DNA from: Microvirga aerophila
Lineage (GTDB): Bacteria > Pseudomonadota > Alphaproteobacteria > Rhizobiales > Beijerinckiaceae
Assembly: GCF_003332305.1 (NCBI RefSeq)
Contig: NZ_QOIO01000002.1
Span: 182,093-246,092, forward strand
Length of the DNA: 64,000 nt
Reading direction: 5' to 3'
In this document: positions 1-8,714 of the stretch, piece after piece
How the letters are laid out: the number at the start of each line of letters is the position of its first letter
How positions within the stretch are numbered: the first letter of the stretch is position 1
The notes under the pieces: generated by a model
Told to the model about the DNA's origin: nothing
What the model saw: the letters and a program-made list of their open reading frames with translations, nothing else
Databases searched by the model: none
Made by a program: the position numbers and the translations under genes

Positions 1-421
1 GAACGCACAGAACCGCGTGCGCGACGATGACGCCCGGATAGGTGCTCGCGAGTCCAAAGTTCACGAAGAGCATCTGCATGCCTACGCCCAGTACTACGGC
101 CGGCACAACCATAGGGAGCAGAAACACCGTCCTCAACAGGCTCGCCAGGGGCAGAACTTCCGAACGCATGCCCAATGCCGCCAGTGTTCCCAAAACCGTG
201 GAGAGCAGCGTGGCACCCAGGCCGATGATCAGGCTGTTCATGATCGACAGGCGCCATGCATCCGCCGTCGCGAGTTCGGTAAACCAGCGGAGCGAATAGT
301 CCTCGATCGGGTACGTGAGGAAGACGCTGGACGTGAAGGCCAGAGGCAGGATCGCAACGATCGGCAGCAGAAGAAAACCCACGATCGTGACGCCGAACAA
401 TGTTTGGATCGCTCGAAACAT
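1..421 (-). CDS. ABC transporter permease, PotC type (partial, runs off the window)
   Basis: The first 140 residues of an inner-membrane permease are visible; the rest lies before base 1. An N-terminal membrane helix (about residues 8-28) is followed by a periplasmic stretch with YSLRWF and further hydrophobic helices, the layout of PotC/YdcV-type permeases of the spermidine/putrescine family. The ATG at 421 is 3 bases downstream of the stop of the partner permease, so the two are translated together. With the partner it should form the membrane channel energised by the ATPase at 1609-2673. The substrate is not readable from the sequence; family members carry polyamines and other small amines or organic acids. 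Confidence 0.85.
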   Translation of the reverse strand, partial: MFRAIQTLFGVTIVGFLLLPIVAILPLAFTSSVFLTYPIEDYSLRWFTELATADAWRLSIMNSLIIGLGATLLSTVLGTLAALGMRSEVLPLASLLRTVFLLPMVVPAVVLGVGMQMLFVNFGLASTYPGVIVAHAVLCV

Positions 422-424
422 GCC

Positions 425-1612
425 TCACGCTCCCAGCAACTGGGGAGACTTCGAAAGCCGCCCGTAGATGAGATAGAGGATCGTCGTCACCAGAAGCAGG
501 ATCACGCCGAGTGCTCCGGCCAAGCCCCAGTTGGCTGTTCCGGTCGCATAGAAGGCAATGACGGAACTGATCATTTGGTCGTTTGCCCCGCCGACGAGAG
601 CCGGAGTGATGTAGTAGCCTATGGCCACCATGAACACGAGGAGCGAACCGGACAAGAGACCGGGAAGGCTGAGCGGCAGCAACACGCGCCAGAAGGCCCG
701 CAGAGGGCTTGCTCCCATGGATGCGGCGGCCTGCATGAGGTTGCGCGGAACGGACAGGAGAACGCTATAGATCGGCAGGACCATGAACGGCAAAAGAACA
801 TGCGTCATGGCGATCACGACACCAAGCCGGTTGAAGATCAACGGCAAGGGGCTGTCGATGAACCCAATGGCCTGCAGCGCGCCGTTGATCAGTCCTTCGT
901 TCTGAAGGAGCACGAACCATGCGGTGGTCCGCACCAGCAACGATGTCCACAATGGCACCAGGACCGCCAGCAAGAGCGCCGAGCGCTTCCAGCCGGTCAC
1001 GGCGGCAGCGAGCATCGCATAAGGCAGGCCTATGGCAGCACAGGCAGCCGTAACGATGGCTGCGATCAGGAACGTGCGGAACATGATCAGGCGATTGGCG
1101 GACGCTCCGGGGGCCTCGCTCACCACCGCTCCGTCTGCATCCCGTTTCATGTCGACAGCCGCGAGGAGATTGCGGTCGGTATAAGGCGGGACAGCATCCT
1201 TCAGCGCCAGCCAGTAGCGCGGGTCCTTCCAGCGCGGATCGACAGCTGCCAGATCGATGGTTTTGGGGTCGGCCCCATCTCGAGCGGAACTCGTCGTTCG
1301 AGACAGCAGGGTGCGAAAGCCAGACACAGCGCTGTTGAGCCGCCGCACCGTCTCCCCTAATGCCTGCTGGTCGTTGGCCTGCCTGAGATCTGCAACGAGA
1401 GCCTCGTGGACCTGCGGCGGCGGGAGGTCTCGACCATCCCACGACACGATCGCAGCCGCTGTCCTCGGCAGGACACGGCTGACCGTGTCATCGACCACGG
1501 CAGCCGTCACCATCGTCCAGAGGGGCCACAGGAAAAAAACTGCCAAGAATGCCAGGAGCGGCACGATCAACAGCAATGCGCCCAGTGTCTCACGTGCGGA
1601 TGCCCTGCTCAT
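425..1612 (-). CDS. ABC transporter permease, PotB type
   Basis: A 395-residue inner-membrane permease with an N-terminal membrane helix (residues about 10-32), then a large non-hydrophobic, presumably periplasmic insertion of about 130 residues, then a core of five or so helices. The EAA-type loop is recognisable around MGASPLRAFWRVLLPLSLPG. Inserts like this are known in some PotB-like permeases, but the protein is clearly longer than the roughly 280-300 residue E. coli PotB. The start is the ATG at 1612, which overlaps the stop of the upstream ATPase gene as ATGA and fits the membrane start; a longer in-frame extension upstream overlaps that gene and was rejected. Confidence 0.87.
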   Translation of the reverse strand: MSRASARETLGALLLIVPLLAFLAVFFLWPLWTMVTAAVVDDTVSRVLPRTAAAIVSWDGRDLPPPQVHEALVADLRQANDQQALGETVRRLNSAVSGFRTLLSRTTSSARDGADPKTIDLAAVDPRWKDPRYWLALKDAVPPYTDRNLLAAVDMKRDADGAVVSEAPGASANRLIMFRTFLIAAIVTAACAAIGLPYAMLAAAVTGWKRSALLLAVLVPLWTSLLVRTTAWFVLLQNEGLINGALQAIGFIDSPLPLIFNRLGVVIAMTHVLLPFMVLPIYSVLLSVPRNLMQAAASMGASPLRAFWRVLLPLSLPGLLSGSLLVFMVAIGYYITPALVGGANDQMISSVIAFYATGTANWGLAGALGVILLLVTTILYLIYGRLSKSPQLLGA

Positions 1613-2673
1613 GGCGCGAGCACAGTACAGTCGCGGGGATCGAAGGACACCACGACGGGAGCGCCAACCTTCCAGTCGCCGGCGAGGCGTTCGCACCGGG
1701 CGGTAAACGTAAACTGACCCTGGGCCAGTTGCACCCGCATGTGATCGCCGTGATAGATGCAGTCGGCAATGGTCATGGTAAGCGCGTTGTCCCCTGCCGG
1801 GTCGGCTCCAAGCCGCATGCGCTCCGGACGCAGGGAGAACCACGCCTTTTGTCCCTTGGCGAGTTCGGGAGCAGCGTCCACCTGAGCGACGAGATCGTCG
1901 CTCAGGGCGATCGTCGCCCGGCCACCCTGGACATTGACGACATCTGCTTCAATCAGATTGGTCTCGCCGATGAATTGCGCCACGAAACGTGTGCGGGGCG
2001 TATCGTAAATCACAAAGGGACTGTCGATCTGCTCGATCCTGCCCCCGTTGAACACGGCGATCCGATCGGACATCGTCAGGGCTTCGGACTGATCGTGAGT
2101 CACGAACACGATCGTCAGGCCGAGCCGCTTGTGAAGCTCCCGTATTTCGAGCTGCATGTGCTCCCGCAATTGCTTGTCGAGGGCTCCAAGGGGCTCGTCC
2201 ATGAGGATCACCCGGGGCTCGAAGACAAGAGCCCTCGTCAAGGCCACGCGCTGCTGCTGCCCTCCCGACAACTGCGAGGGCCGACGGTTCTTCAGCTGAC
2301 CCAGCCGCACCATATCCAGCGCTCGCTCGACCTTGGTGGCGATCTCGGCCCGGGGCAGCTTTTTCATTTCCAACGGAAAGGCAACGTTCTCTGCAACCGT
2401 CATGTGGGGGAAGAGGGCATAGTTCTGGAAAACCACCCCCATCTCGCGCCGGTGCGGCGGCAACTGATCGATGCGCGTCCCCTCAAGGGTGATGGTGCCG
2501 CGAGTAGGTCGCTCGAAGCCCGCCAGCATCATCAGGATCGTTGTCTTGCCGGATCCCGAGGGTCCAAGGAGGCTGAGGAACTCACCTTGCTGGATGGTGA
2601 GATCGAGCGAATCGATCACGGTGTGTGCGCCGAAGCTCTTGGAAACGGCCTCGAACTGAATAAAGGGCTGCAT
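1609..2673 (-). CDS. ABC transporter ATP-binding protein, PotA type
   Basis: A 354-residue cytoplasmic ATPase that energises import by the adjacent permeases. Walker A GPSGSGKTT lies at about 37-45, the Q-loop in VFQNYALFPH near 85-90, the signature LSGGQQQR near 135, Walker B ILMDEPLGALD near 155-165 and the H-loop in VTHD; the C-terminal 110 residues form a TOBE-type regulatory domain. The ATG at 2673 is preferred to a 42-residue upstream extension because the family consensus starts there and a GAGAG ribosome site precedes it. It sits between the binding protein and the first permease in a four-gene operon. Confidence 0.92.
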   Translation of the reverse strand: MQPFIQFEAVSKSFGAHTVIDSLDLTIQQGEFLSLLGPSGSGKTTILMMLAGFERPTRGTITLEGTRIDQLPPHRREMGVVFQNYALFPHMTVAENVAFPLEMKKLPRAEIATKVERALDMVRLGQLKNRRPSQLSGGQQQRVALTRALVFEPRVILMDEPLGALDKQLREHMQLEIRELHKRLGLTIVFVTHDQSEALTMSDRIAVFNGGRIEQIDSPFVIYDTPRTRFVAQFIGETNLIEADVVNVQGGRATIALSDDLVAQVDAAPELAKGQKAWFSLRPERMRLGADPAGDNALTMTIADCIYHGDHMRVQLAQGQFTFTARCERLAGDWKVGAPVVVSFDPRDCTVLAP

Positions 2674-2831
2674 GTCTCTCTGCTCTATCCGACTCTGATC
2701 ATGCCCTGCGAGATGGTTGACTGGCGCATCCCCGCCCGGCTGAGAGCCAGATGTGGTTGAAGCGAACCCGGAGGAGAAAGCGTGGGGAGGTTCCCGCACG
2801 CTTTCCGCCTGTTAGGAGGTCGACCCCACGG

Positions 2832-3884
2832 TTACTGGGCAAGCCAGGCATTGAAGCGCTTGTTCAGCTCCTCAATGTTGTCCACCCAGAAGTCAGCATT
2901 GAGCGGAGCGGACCCGGAGAGATTTTCCGGCGCCGTGGGCAGTTCCTTCTGCATCGCTGCCGGCACGGCCGTCGCGGCTTCCTTGTTCGGCAGACCGTAG
3001 GCGATGTACTCCGGCAGTTTCACCTGGTTCTCCGGCATGCTGGCGAAGGCGATGAAGTCCATCGCCTGGTCCTTGTTCGGACTGTCCTTGAGGATTACCC
3101 AGCTGTCGATGGCGTACAGGCTGCCCGGCCAAACGACCTTGAAGTTTTTGCCTTCCGTCTTGTTGATGCCCGAGATGCGCCCGTTATAGGCGGCGGTCAT
3201 GACCACTTCGCCGGATGCGAGGAGTTGCAGGGGCTGCGCGCCGGACTCCCACCAAACGATGTGCGGCTTCAGTTGATCGAGCTTCTTGAATGCCCGATCG
3301 ACGCCCTCCGGCGTTCCCAGCACCTTGTAGACATCGGCCGGTGGAACACCATCCGCCATGAGGGAGAACTCAAGAGCGTATTTCGGGCCGCGACGGAGAC
3401 CGCGCTTGCCGGGGATCTTGTTTACGTCCCAGAAATCGGCCCACGAGGTCGGCGCCTGCTTCAGGCGGTTGGCGTCATAGCTCAGCGCGGTCGACCATAC
3501 GATGGCGCCAACGCCGCAATCGTCCACGGCGGCGGGCAGGAACTTGTCTTTTCCGCCAACCTTGCTCCAGTCGAGTTTCTCGTAGAAGCCGTCCGCGCAG
3601 CCAAGCGCCAGTTCCTCGGCCTCAACCTGAACCACATCCCAATTGGGCACCCCGGCCTTCACCTTGGCGGCTATGACGCCGATGCCCCCGTCCCAGCTTT
3701 CCTCAAGAACCGGCTTGCCGCTCTTCTTAGCGAAGGGCTCGAAGTAGATCTTGCGTTGGGCGTCCTGATAGTTGCCGCCCCAGGACACCACCGTGAGGTC
3801 GCGGGCCTGAACGGCCTGCGTACTCCAGCCTGCGAGCAGGGCCGAAAGACAACCGGCAACTGTTAACATTTTCGCGGAATTCAT
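2832..3884 (-). CDS. ABC transporter substrate-binding protein, PotD-like
   Basis: A 350-residue periplasmic binding protein (extracellular solute-binding family 1). A Sec signal peptide covers about residues 1-26, ending STQAVQA; the mature protein starts RDLTVVSWGGNYQDAQ, the usual first strand of PotD/YdcS-like proteins. Later motifs PTSWADFWD, PGKRGLR and SWVILKDSPNKDQAMDFIAF are also typical. The start is the ATG at 3884 because it begins the signal peptide; an upstream extension adds 34 unrelated residues. First gene of the transporter operon; the cupin-HTH regulator gene ends 128 bases upstream on the same strand. Confidence 0.9.
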   Translation of the reverse strand: MNSAKMLTVAGCLSALLAGWSTQAVQARDLTVVSWGGNYQDAQRKIYFEPFAKKSGKPVLEESWDGGIGVIAAKVKAGVPNWDVVQVEAEELALGCADGFYEKLDWSKVGGKDKFLPAAVDDCGVGAIVWSTALSYDANRLKQAPTSWADFWDVNKIPGKRGLRRGPKYALEFSLMADGVPPADVYKVLGTPEGVDRAFKKLDQLKPHIVWWESGAQPLQLLASGEVVMTAAYNGRISGINKTEGKNFKVVWPGSLYAIDSWVILKDSPNKDQAMDFIAFASMPENQVKLPEYIAYGLPNKEAATAVPAAMQKELPTAPENLSGSAPLNADFWVDNIEELNKRFNAWLAQ

Positions 3885-4012
3885 TGGTCTATCCCTCTGT
3901 TGGTTATTTTCCTCTGGGGAAGGCAACCATACTCCCGCTCTTCCAGGGCTGCCAAGGTCGATCCTGGTGAGGATATTCACCAACACAGGTTTGTGACAGG
4001 AATATTCGGTTC

Positions 4013-4561
4013 TCAGTAGGTCGGCGGGGTCACTGCGCTGAGGATCGTGCTCGTCCCGCCCGATGTGTTCCGGAAGCGATGGGGGATCCTGCTGTCGAAG
4101 TAGTAGCCGTCGCCCTCCTTAAGGATCCGACTTTCGTCCCCGACCGTCACCTCGACCGAACCGCGGACGACGACGCCGGCCTCTTGAGCCGAATGGGAAA
4201 ACGGAGCCCCTGTATCCGCCCCGACCGCATAGGTCTCGTGCAGCATCAGAATCTGGCGGTTGGGGTGGTTCATCCCCAGCACCCGATAGGAGATCGTCTG
4301 CGTCTTTCCGATCTCTACCCACTCATGGGCCGGATAGAATGGCGAATAGGGAACGCCGGCGTTCATGTCCGCGAAAAACCCGGTCAATGTCGTTCCCAGG
4401 GCATCGAGGATCGCGCTGAGGGTATCGACCGATGGACTCATGCGGTCGCGTTCGATCAGGGAGATCGACGAGTGCGAGATGCCCGACCGCAACGCTAGCT
4501 CCCTGACGCCCAGCCCCCGCCGGCGACGCAACTCTCTTAGGCGTGTTCCAATTTTCGGCAT
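4013..4561 (-). CDS. XRE-family HTH regulator with C-terminal cupin domain (PuuR-like)
   Basis: A 182-residue cytoplasmic regulator. Residues about 6-60 form an XRE helix-turn-helix (RELALRSGISHSSISLIERDRMSPSVDTL), and residues about 105-175 a small cupin barrel with GSVEVTVGDE and DSRIPHRFRN. Proteins of this build include PuuR, the putrescine-utilisation repressor, and often act as ligand-responsive local repressors. It is divergent from the HisD-family gene and upstream of the polyamine-type transporter, so it probably controls one or both. The ligand is unknown. Confidence 0.85.
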   Translation of the reverse strand: MPKIGTRLRELRRRRGLGVRELALRSGISHSSISLIERDRMSPSVDTLSAILDALGTTLTGFFADMNAGVPYSPFYPAHEWVEIGKTQTISYRVLGMNHPNRQILMLHETYAVGADTGAPFSHSAQEAGVVVRGSVEVTVGDESRILKEGDGYYFDSRIPHRFRNTSGGTSTILSAVTPPTY

Positions 4562-4744
4562 TGCGTTCCTGTCTTATGTGCCTGACCCGTCGATGAGCGT
4601 CGTAATGGCGGCGTTGAAAGCCCTCCCATCAGTCTGCGCTGGCCCAACCCTATCCCTGGTGAGAATTCTGAACAACCGGTCCACACCGCCTTGAGGGCAG
4701 CCTGATGATCCTTGAATTTGAGTTCCTGAAACGGAGACAGAATA

Positions 4745-6028
4745 ATGTTGAACCTTCCCGCAGGCGCACGCGCCAAGATTACATTCCTTAAAGAGTCCAA
4801 GCGCGATGAGGCGACGGAGACCGGGGTGATCGAGGCAACTGTCCGGAACATCATCACGGCCGTTCGCGACCGGGGGGATGCTGCCTTGCGTGAGTATTCC
4901 AAAACGTTCGACCAAGCCGACGTCACCATCTTCGAGGTAAATGATCAGGAGCGATCGGAGGCGGTGCGGAACCTGGACCCGCAAACGCGCCAGGACACGG
5001 AATTCGCCATCGAACGTGTGCGCGCCTTTGCGCAGGCCCAGCTGGGCACGATCCTGCCGCTCGAGGTGGAAGCCCTGCCGGGCCTTCACCTCGGTCATCG
5101 GGTAATTCCCATCCGGACCATCGGCGCTTACGTTCCTGGTGGACGGTATCCCCTCCTGTCGGCTCCGATCATGACACTCGTGCCGGCGAAGGTTGCAGGA
5201 TGCGAGGAGGTCATCGCCTGCCTGCCGCCTAAGGCTCATCCGGCCATGATTGCCGGCTGCCATCTCTCCGGCGCGGACAGGATTTTCCGTGTGGGCGGCG
5301 CCCAGGCCGTCGCCGCAATGGCGTTCGGCACCGAGACAATTCCAGCCGTCGACAAGATCGTCGGGCCGGGCAACGCCTATGTGAACGAGGCCAAACGGCA
5401 GGTTTTCGGGCGGGTCGGCATTGATCAACTCGCAGGACCGAGCGAGATTTTCGTGGTCGCCGACGACACGGGAGACGCGGAAATGATCGCCGTCGATCTC
5501 CTGGCTCAGGCCGAGCACGATGTGCGGACGCGGGTGGGGCTCATCACGACCAGCGCGAGGCTGGCGGAGGCGACGCTTGCGGAGGTTGAACGGCAGCTGG
5601 AAGGTCTTCCAACGGCTCCTGTGGCCGGCCCCGCTTGGCGGGACTACGGCGAGATCGTGGTGTGCGAGGACGAGGAGGCGATGATCGCCTATTCCGATTT
5701 CATTGCGGCCGAGCATCTCCAGGTTCACACGGCCGCGCCTCACGACACCGCGCAGAAATTGCGCAACTACGGCTCCCTCTTCATCGGCCCGCTCGCAAGC
5801 GTGGTGTACTCCGACAAGTGCTGCGGGACCAATCATACGCTGCCTACCATGGGCGCCGGCCGATACACGGGCGGCCTCTGGGTCGGCTCCTACGTTAAGA
5901 TCTGCACGCATCAATGGCTGGACGAGCGTGGAGTTGCGGCCGTTGCGCCACCCGCAACAAGGCAGAGCCAGAGCGAGGGCCTGGAAGGTCATCGTCGGGC
6001 TGCGGCATTCCGGATGGCGACGAGTTAA
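4745..6028 (+). CDS. hisD: Histidinol dehydrogenase family protein
   Basis: A 427-residue NAD-dependent enzyme of the HisD family. GPGNAYVNEAK and GPSEIFVVAD are the family signatures, and the zinc ligands expected from E. coli HisD are present: QAEHD near 258-262, the aspartate in VVYSDKCCG, and a histidine near the C-terminus (EGLEGH). The catalytic EH pair is in AAEHLQVH. No other histidine-biosynthesis gene is nearby and the gene is divergent from a PuuR-like regulator and a polyamine-type transporter. It may therefore be a catabolic paralogue acting on another amino alcohol or diol (HpsN of dihydroxypropanesulfonate breakdown is one known HisD relative) rather than the biosynthetic enzyme. 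Confidence 0.88.
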   Translation: MLNLPAGARAKITFLKESKRDEATETGVIEATVRNIITAVRDRGDAALREYSKTFDQADVTIFEVNDQERSEAVRNLDPQTRQDTEFAIERVRAFAQAQLGTILPLEVEALPGLHLGHRVIPIRTIGAYVPGGRYPLLSAPIMTLVPAKVAGCEEVIACLPPKAHPAMIAGCHLSGADRIFRVGGAQAVAAMAFGTETIPAVDKIVGPGNAYVNEAKRQVFGRVGIDQLAGPSEIFVVADDTGDAEMIAVDLLAQAEHDVRTRVGLITTSARLAEATLAEVERQLEGLPTAPVAGPAWRDYGEIVVCEDEEAMIAYSDFIAAEHLQVHTAAPHDTAQKLRNYGSLFIGPLASVVYSDKCCGTNHTLPTMGAGRYTGGLWVGSYVKICTHQWLDERGVAAVAPPATRQSQSEGLEGHRRAAAFRMATS

Positions 6029-6038
6029 AACATTCTAT

Positions 6039-6073
6039 CCAAAGGCCTGCGTCTCAATGGACGCAGGCTTTGG
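6039..6073 (+). terminator. Hairpin after the HisD-family gene
   Basis: Arms GCCTGCGTC (6045-6053) and GACGCAGGC (6060-6068) enclose a 6-base loop; CCAAA/TTTGG extends the stem across a single bulged G. The hairpin starts 11 bases after the stop codon and ends transcription plausibly before the next gene, although no clean T tract follows. Confidence 0.7.
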
Positions 6074-6192
6074 TTCAATTCAACCTGTGGGCGCGGCGCT
6101 TGGTGGGCTGGAACTTCGCGCGTACATCTTCCGAGGAATTGGATCTACATTCACAGCCGACGCACTACCGCACATCTTCCTGGGCCAAAGGC

Positions 6193-7596
6193 ATGTGGAC
6201 GCATATATCCTCCTCCCGGTTGTTGCTCGGTGCGATTGCCATTGAGGGCTATGCTGTCCTGGCGGTAGAACTCCTCGCCATTCGTCAGCTTACTCCCTAC
6301 GTCGGCAACGCGACCGACGTGGTCGCCATTGTGATCGCTGCAGTTCTTCTCCCTCTTGCTCTCGGTTACGAGGCTGGGGGTCGGGCCAACTTCACCCCCG
6401 GCGATGAGACAGGGGTGCGCCGTCAGCTCACCCAAAATCTGTTGATTGCGTCCTTCATTCTCAGCCTGGGACTATCCCATCCTTTTCTGGCTGCCCTTTT
6501 CCAGCTGCTCGATGGCATTGGGCTCACACATCGCCTGATCCAGGCTGCGGCTCATACGTCTCTATTCCTGGTCTATCCCGTCTATCTCCTGGGGCAGACC
6601 ATTCCCTTGGTGGCTTTTTGCTCCACTGGCGCAAGTCTGCCGCGCTCCACCGGATTGATGCTTTTCGTGTCTACCCTTGGGTCCTTCCTGGGCTCAGTCG
6701 TGTCGACTCTTGTGTTCATGACCTTCTTGGGCGTCCACATCACAGTGGCTTTGACTCTCGGACTTCTGGTGCTGCTGGCGGCGCTCATCGGCTGGTCGAT
6801 GGAGAATCGGATCAGGGTGGTCCTCACCGCCAGCGCACTTGGGATTTATATCGTTGCTATCAATAGCCCTGCGGCGGTTCGTGCATATGGCATCGTCAGC
6901 AACAATCTCTACAGCGAGGTTAGGGTTGTGGCTAATCCAGTCGAGGACAGCCGGCTGCTGGTCATCAACAACAGCCCCTCCTCTAAAATAGCGGCCGACC
7001 CTGAGCACCGCTTTGCCTACATAAAGTTCATCGAGAAGGAAGTCCTCACAAAGCTCGACTCAGGTCGGCCCAACCACATCCTCGTGATCGGGGCTGGTGG
7101 GTTCACAGTCGGCCTGGAGGATAGGTCACATTCCTACACCTATGTCGATATCGACCCTGCCCTGCGGGATGTGAGCGAAGAGCATTTTCTGCGCCAGCCC
7201 TTGACCCCAAACAAGAGCTTCATACCTGAATCGGCCCGCGCCTTTCTGCGCCGCAACGCCCAGACCTATGATGTCGTGGTGCTGGATGCATTTACCAACC
7301 GGATCAGCCTTCCGCCGGACCTGATCACTCACGAGGCGTTTGCAGCAGTCCGGCAGGCGGTGGCACCGGGAGGTCAGGTGATCATGAACATCATCACGTC
7401 ACCAACCTTTGCGGACAGGTTCAGCCGCAGCATCGATGCAACGATCCGCAGCGTGTTCCCTTTCGTCACCCGCCAAATCCTGCCCCAGACCCAAACGGGC
7501 CCCGTCGCCAGCATCCTCTATCTTGCAAACAGGATTGAGACTCCATCGTACGGTTTGTACACCGACGACCGGAACCGCTCCTTTCTGGATCATTAG
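6193..7596 (+). CDS. Membrane spermidine-synthase-like (SAM-fold) protein
   Basis: A 467-residue protein in two halves. Residues about 1-230 carry six or seven hydrophobic helices; residues about 290-450 form a Rossmann methyltransferase/aminopropyltransferase fold with VIGAGGFTVGLED (SAM-type glycine loop), TYVDIDPALRD (ribose-binding acidic residue) and DVVVLDAFTNR, the arrangement of spermidine synthases. Membrane-fused spermidine-synthase-like proteins are widespread and mostly uncharacterised; aminopropyl transfer is not established for them. The ATG at 6193 is used because the open frame further upstream runs through the HisD gene and the terminator. It is convergent with the methyltransferase at 7730. 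Confidence 0.78.
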   Translation: MWTHISSSRLLLGAIAIEGYAVLAVELLAIRQLTPYVGNATDVVAIVIAAVLLPLALGYEAGGRANFTPGDETGVRRQLTQNLLIASFILSLGLSHPFLAALFQLLDGIGLTHRLIQAAAHTSLFLVYPVYLLGQTIPLVAFCSTGASLPRSTGLMLFVSTLGSFLGSVVSTLVFMTFLGVHITVALTLGLLVLLAALIGWSMENRIRVVLTASALGIYIVAINSPAAVRAYGIVSNNLYSEVRVVANPVEDSRLLVINNSPSSKIAADPEHRFAYIKFIEKEVLTKLDSGRPNHILVIGAGGFTVGLEDRSHSYTYVDIDPALRDVSEEHFLRQPLTPNKSFIPESARAFLRRNAQTYDVVVLDAFTNRISLPPDLITHEAFAAVRQAVAPGGQVIMNIITSPTFADRFSRSIDATIRSVFPFVTRQILPQTQTGPVASILYLANRIETPSYGLYTDDRNRSFLDH

Positions 7597-7729
7597 TTCT
7601 TGAAAGGACCTTCGTTTTCCGTCTTAGGCCGGATGTAGGTCACAGGGTTACATAGAGTGGTGCTGCGCAACGTCCGCACACTAGGACTCCTGGCGTCTGG
7701 CTTGTTCCCGACAATAGGGCCGTGAGCCG

Positions 7730-8506
7730 TTAACGTTTGGTCGCTACGACAGCGTAGCGGTGCTGGGTTGCACGCTCCACACCCTTAAGCAGAGGCATAT
7801 GCCTGGCCTGCTCGCGATGGATTCGTTTCAGGTTATAGTCCACGGACGTTTCAGCAAAGCCAGCCTGACGTAACAAGCTCACGACCTCGCCTGCTCGTGC
7901 CCCTCTGGAAAAATGGACCCGCTGCAGAATCCGCTCATGAGTCTCGCGCATGGCGTCGGGAGTATGAGAGGTCGAGGACGCTCTCCCGGTAAGCCGCTCG
8001 AACGCGCGGATCATGCGTTTCACCAGCGTCTCCGAGACGAAGTCGCCATCAACGATGAGAACCTTGCCCCCCGGCTTGAGCAAGGAATGCCAATCTTTGA
8101 AGGCAACGATCGGATCTACCAGGGTCCAGACCAGATGTCGCGTCGCGATGACGTCGTAGCTCTCCGGCTTCTCCAACGTGCGCTCCGCGTCGCCTATGAC
8201 GAAACGAATCCGCGCCCCTCGCGCTTCCGCCTTTGCCCGTGCGCGGGCCAGCATGGCCTCTGACCAGTCGAGGCCAGTAACCTGGAAGCCAAGCCCATCG
8301 AGCAGGTGCGAGATCACCCCTGTCCCACTTGCGAGGTCGAGCGCTTGGCGGCCGTTGCCGGATCCGAGATGACGTAGGAAAAGCTCGCGCCACGCCTCCC
8401 TCTCCGCCTCCGAGAAGATCTCGTGTCCAACCTGCTCGTCGAAGGTCGCCGCGCGTGCTGACCAGTAGTCTCGGATCTCGTCACGAAGGGTGTAGTTTGA
8501 CGTCAT
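7730..8506 (-). CDS. Class I SAM-dependent methyltransferase
   Basis: A 258-residue cytoplasmic methyltransferase. Motif I is ALDLASGTGVISHLL at about 53-67, motif II is VTGLDWSEAML near 75-86, the DVIATRHLVWTL strand follows near 120, and KPGGKVLIVDGD near 145-156 is the post-II strand. The family is the UbiE/Methyltransf_11 type; the substrate cannot be read. The gene is divergent from the iron-type ABC operon and shares its 208-base upstream region with three ATTCTA-type dyads, so it may be iron-regulated and act on a siderophore, haem or corrinoid-related compound. Confidence 0.85.
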   Translation of the reverse strand: MTSNYTLRDEIRDYWSARAATFDEQVGHEIFSEAEREAWRELFLRHLGSGNGRQALDLASGTGVISHLLDGLGFQVTGLDWSEAMLARARAKAEARGARIRFVIGDAERTLEKPESYDVIATRHLVWTLVDPIVAFKDWHSLLKPGGKVLIVDGDFVSETLVKRMIRAFERLTGRASSTSHTPDAMRETHERILQRVHFSRGARAGEVVSLLRQAGFAETSVDYNLKRIHREQARHMPLLKGVERATQHRYAVVATKR

Positions 8507-8577
8507 CAGGCACGCTCGTTCATTCCAGAATTGAGGGGCGATTTAACGTCGTTCGTAGCAAGCGTCAAATTGTAAGT

Positions 8578-8645
8578 ATTCTAAAATATAGAATTGAATC
8601 ATTCTAAACAGTGTTTATGACAGCATTCATTTTAGTAATTCTAAA
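8578..8645. promoter_or_regulatory. Three overlapping Irr-box-like dyads
   Basis: In an AT-rich patch between the methyltransferase and the iron-type ABC operon there are inverted pairs ATTCTA (8578-8583)/TAGAAT (8589-8594), TAGAAT (8589-8594)/ATTCTA (8601-8606) and the 15-base TTTAGTAATTCTAAA (8631-8645). They resemble the TTTAGAA/TTCTAAA iron control element bound by Irr in rhizobia (consensus recalled from memory, not searched). The position suggests iron- or haem-status control of both divergent genes. Confidence 0.6.
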
Positions 8646-8714
8646 AGATAACGCTTGTAATACTACTGACGCCGCCCTACGAGGAGCCGCTTTCCTTCTC
8701 ATACGAGGCACACC

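Noticed and set aside
17..1360. A 447-codon plus-strand frame at the start of the window
   Set aside because: Opposite two permease genes with good membrane helices; composition is His/Arg/Gln-rich and typical of an antisense shadow.
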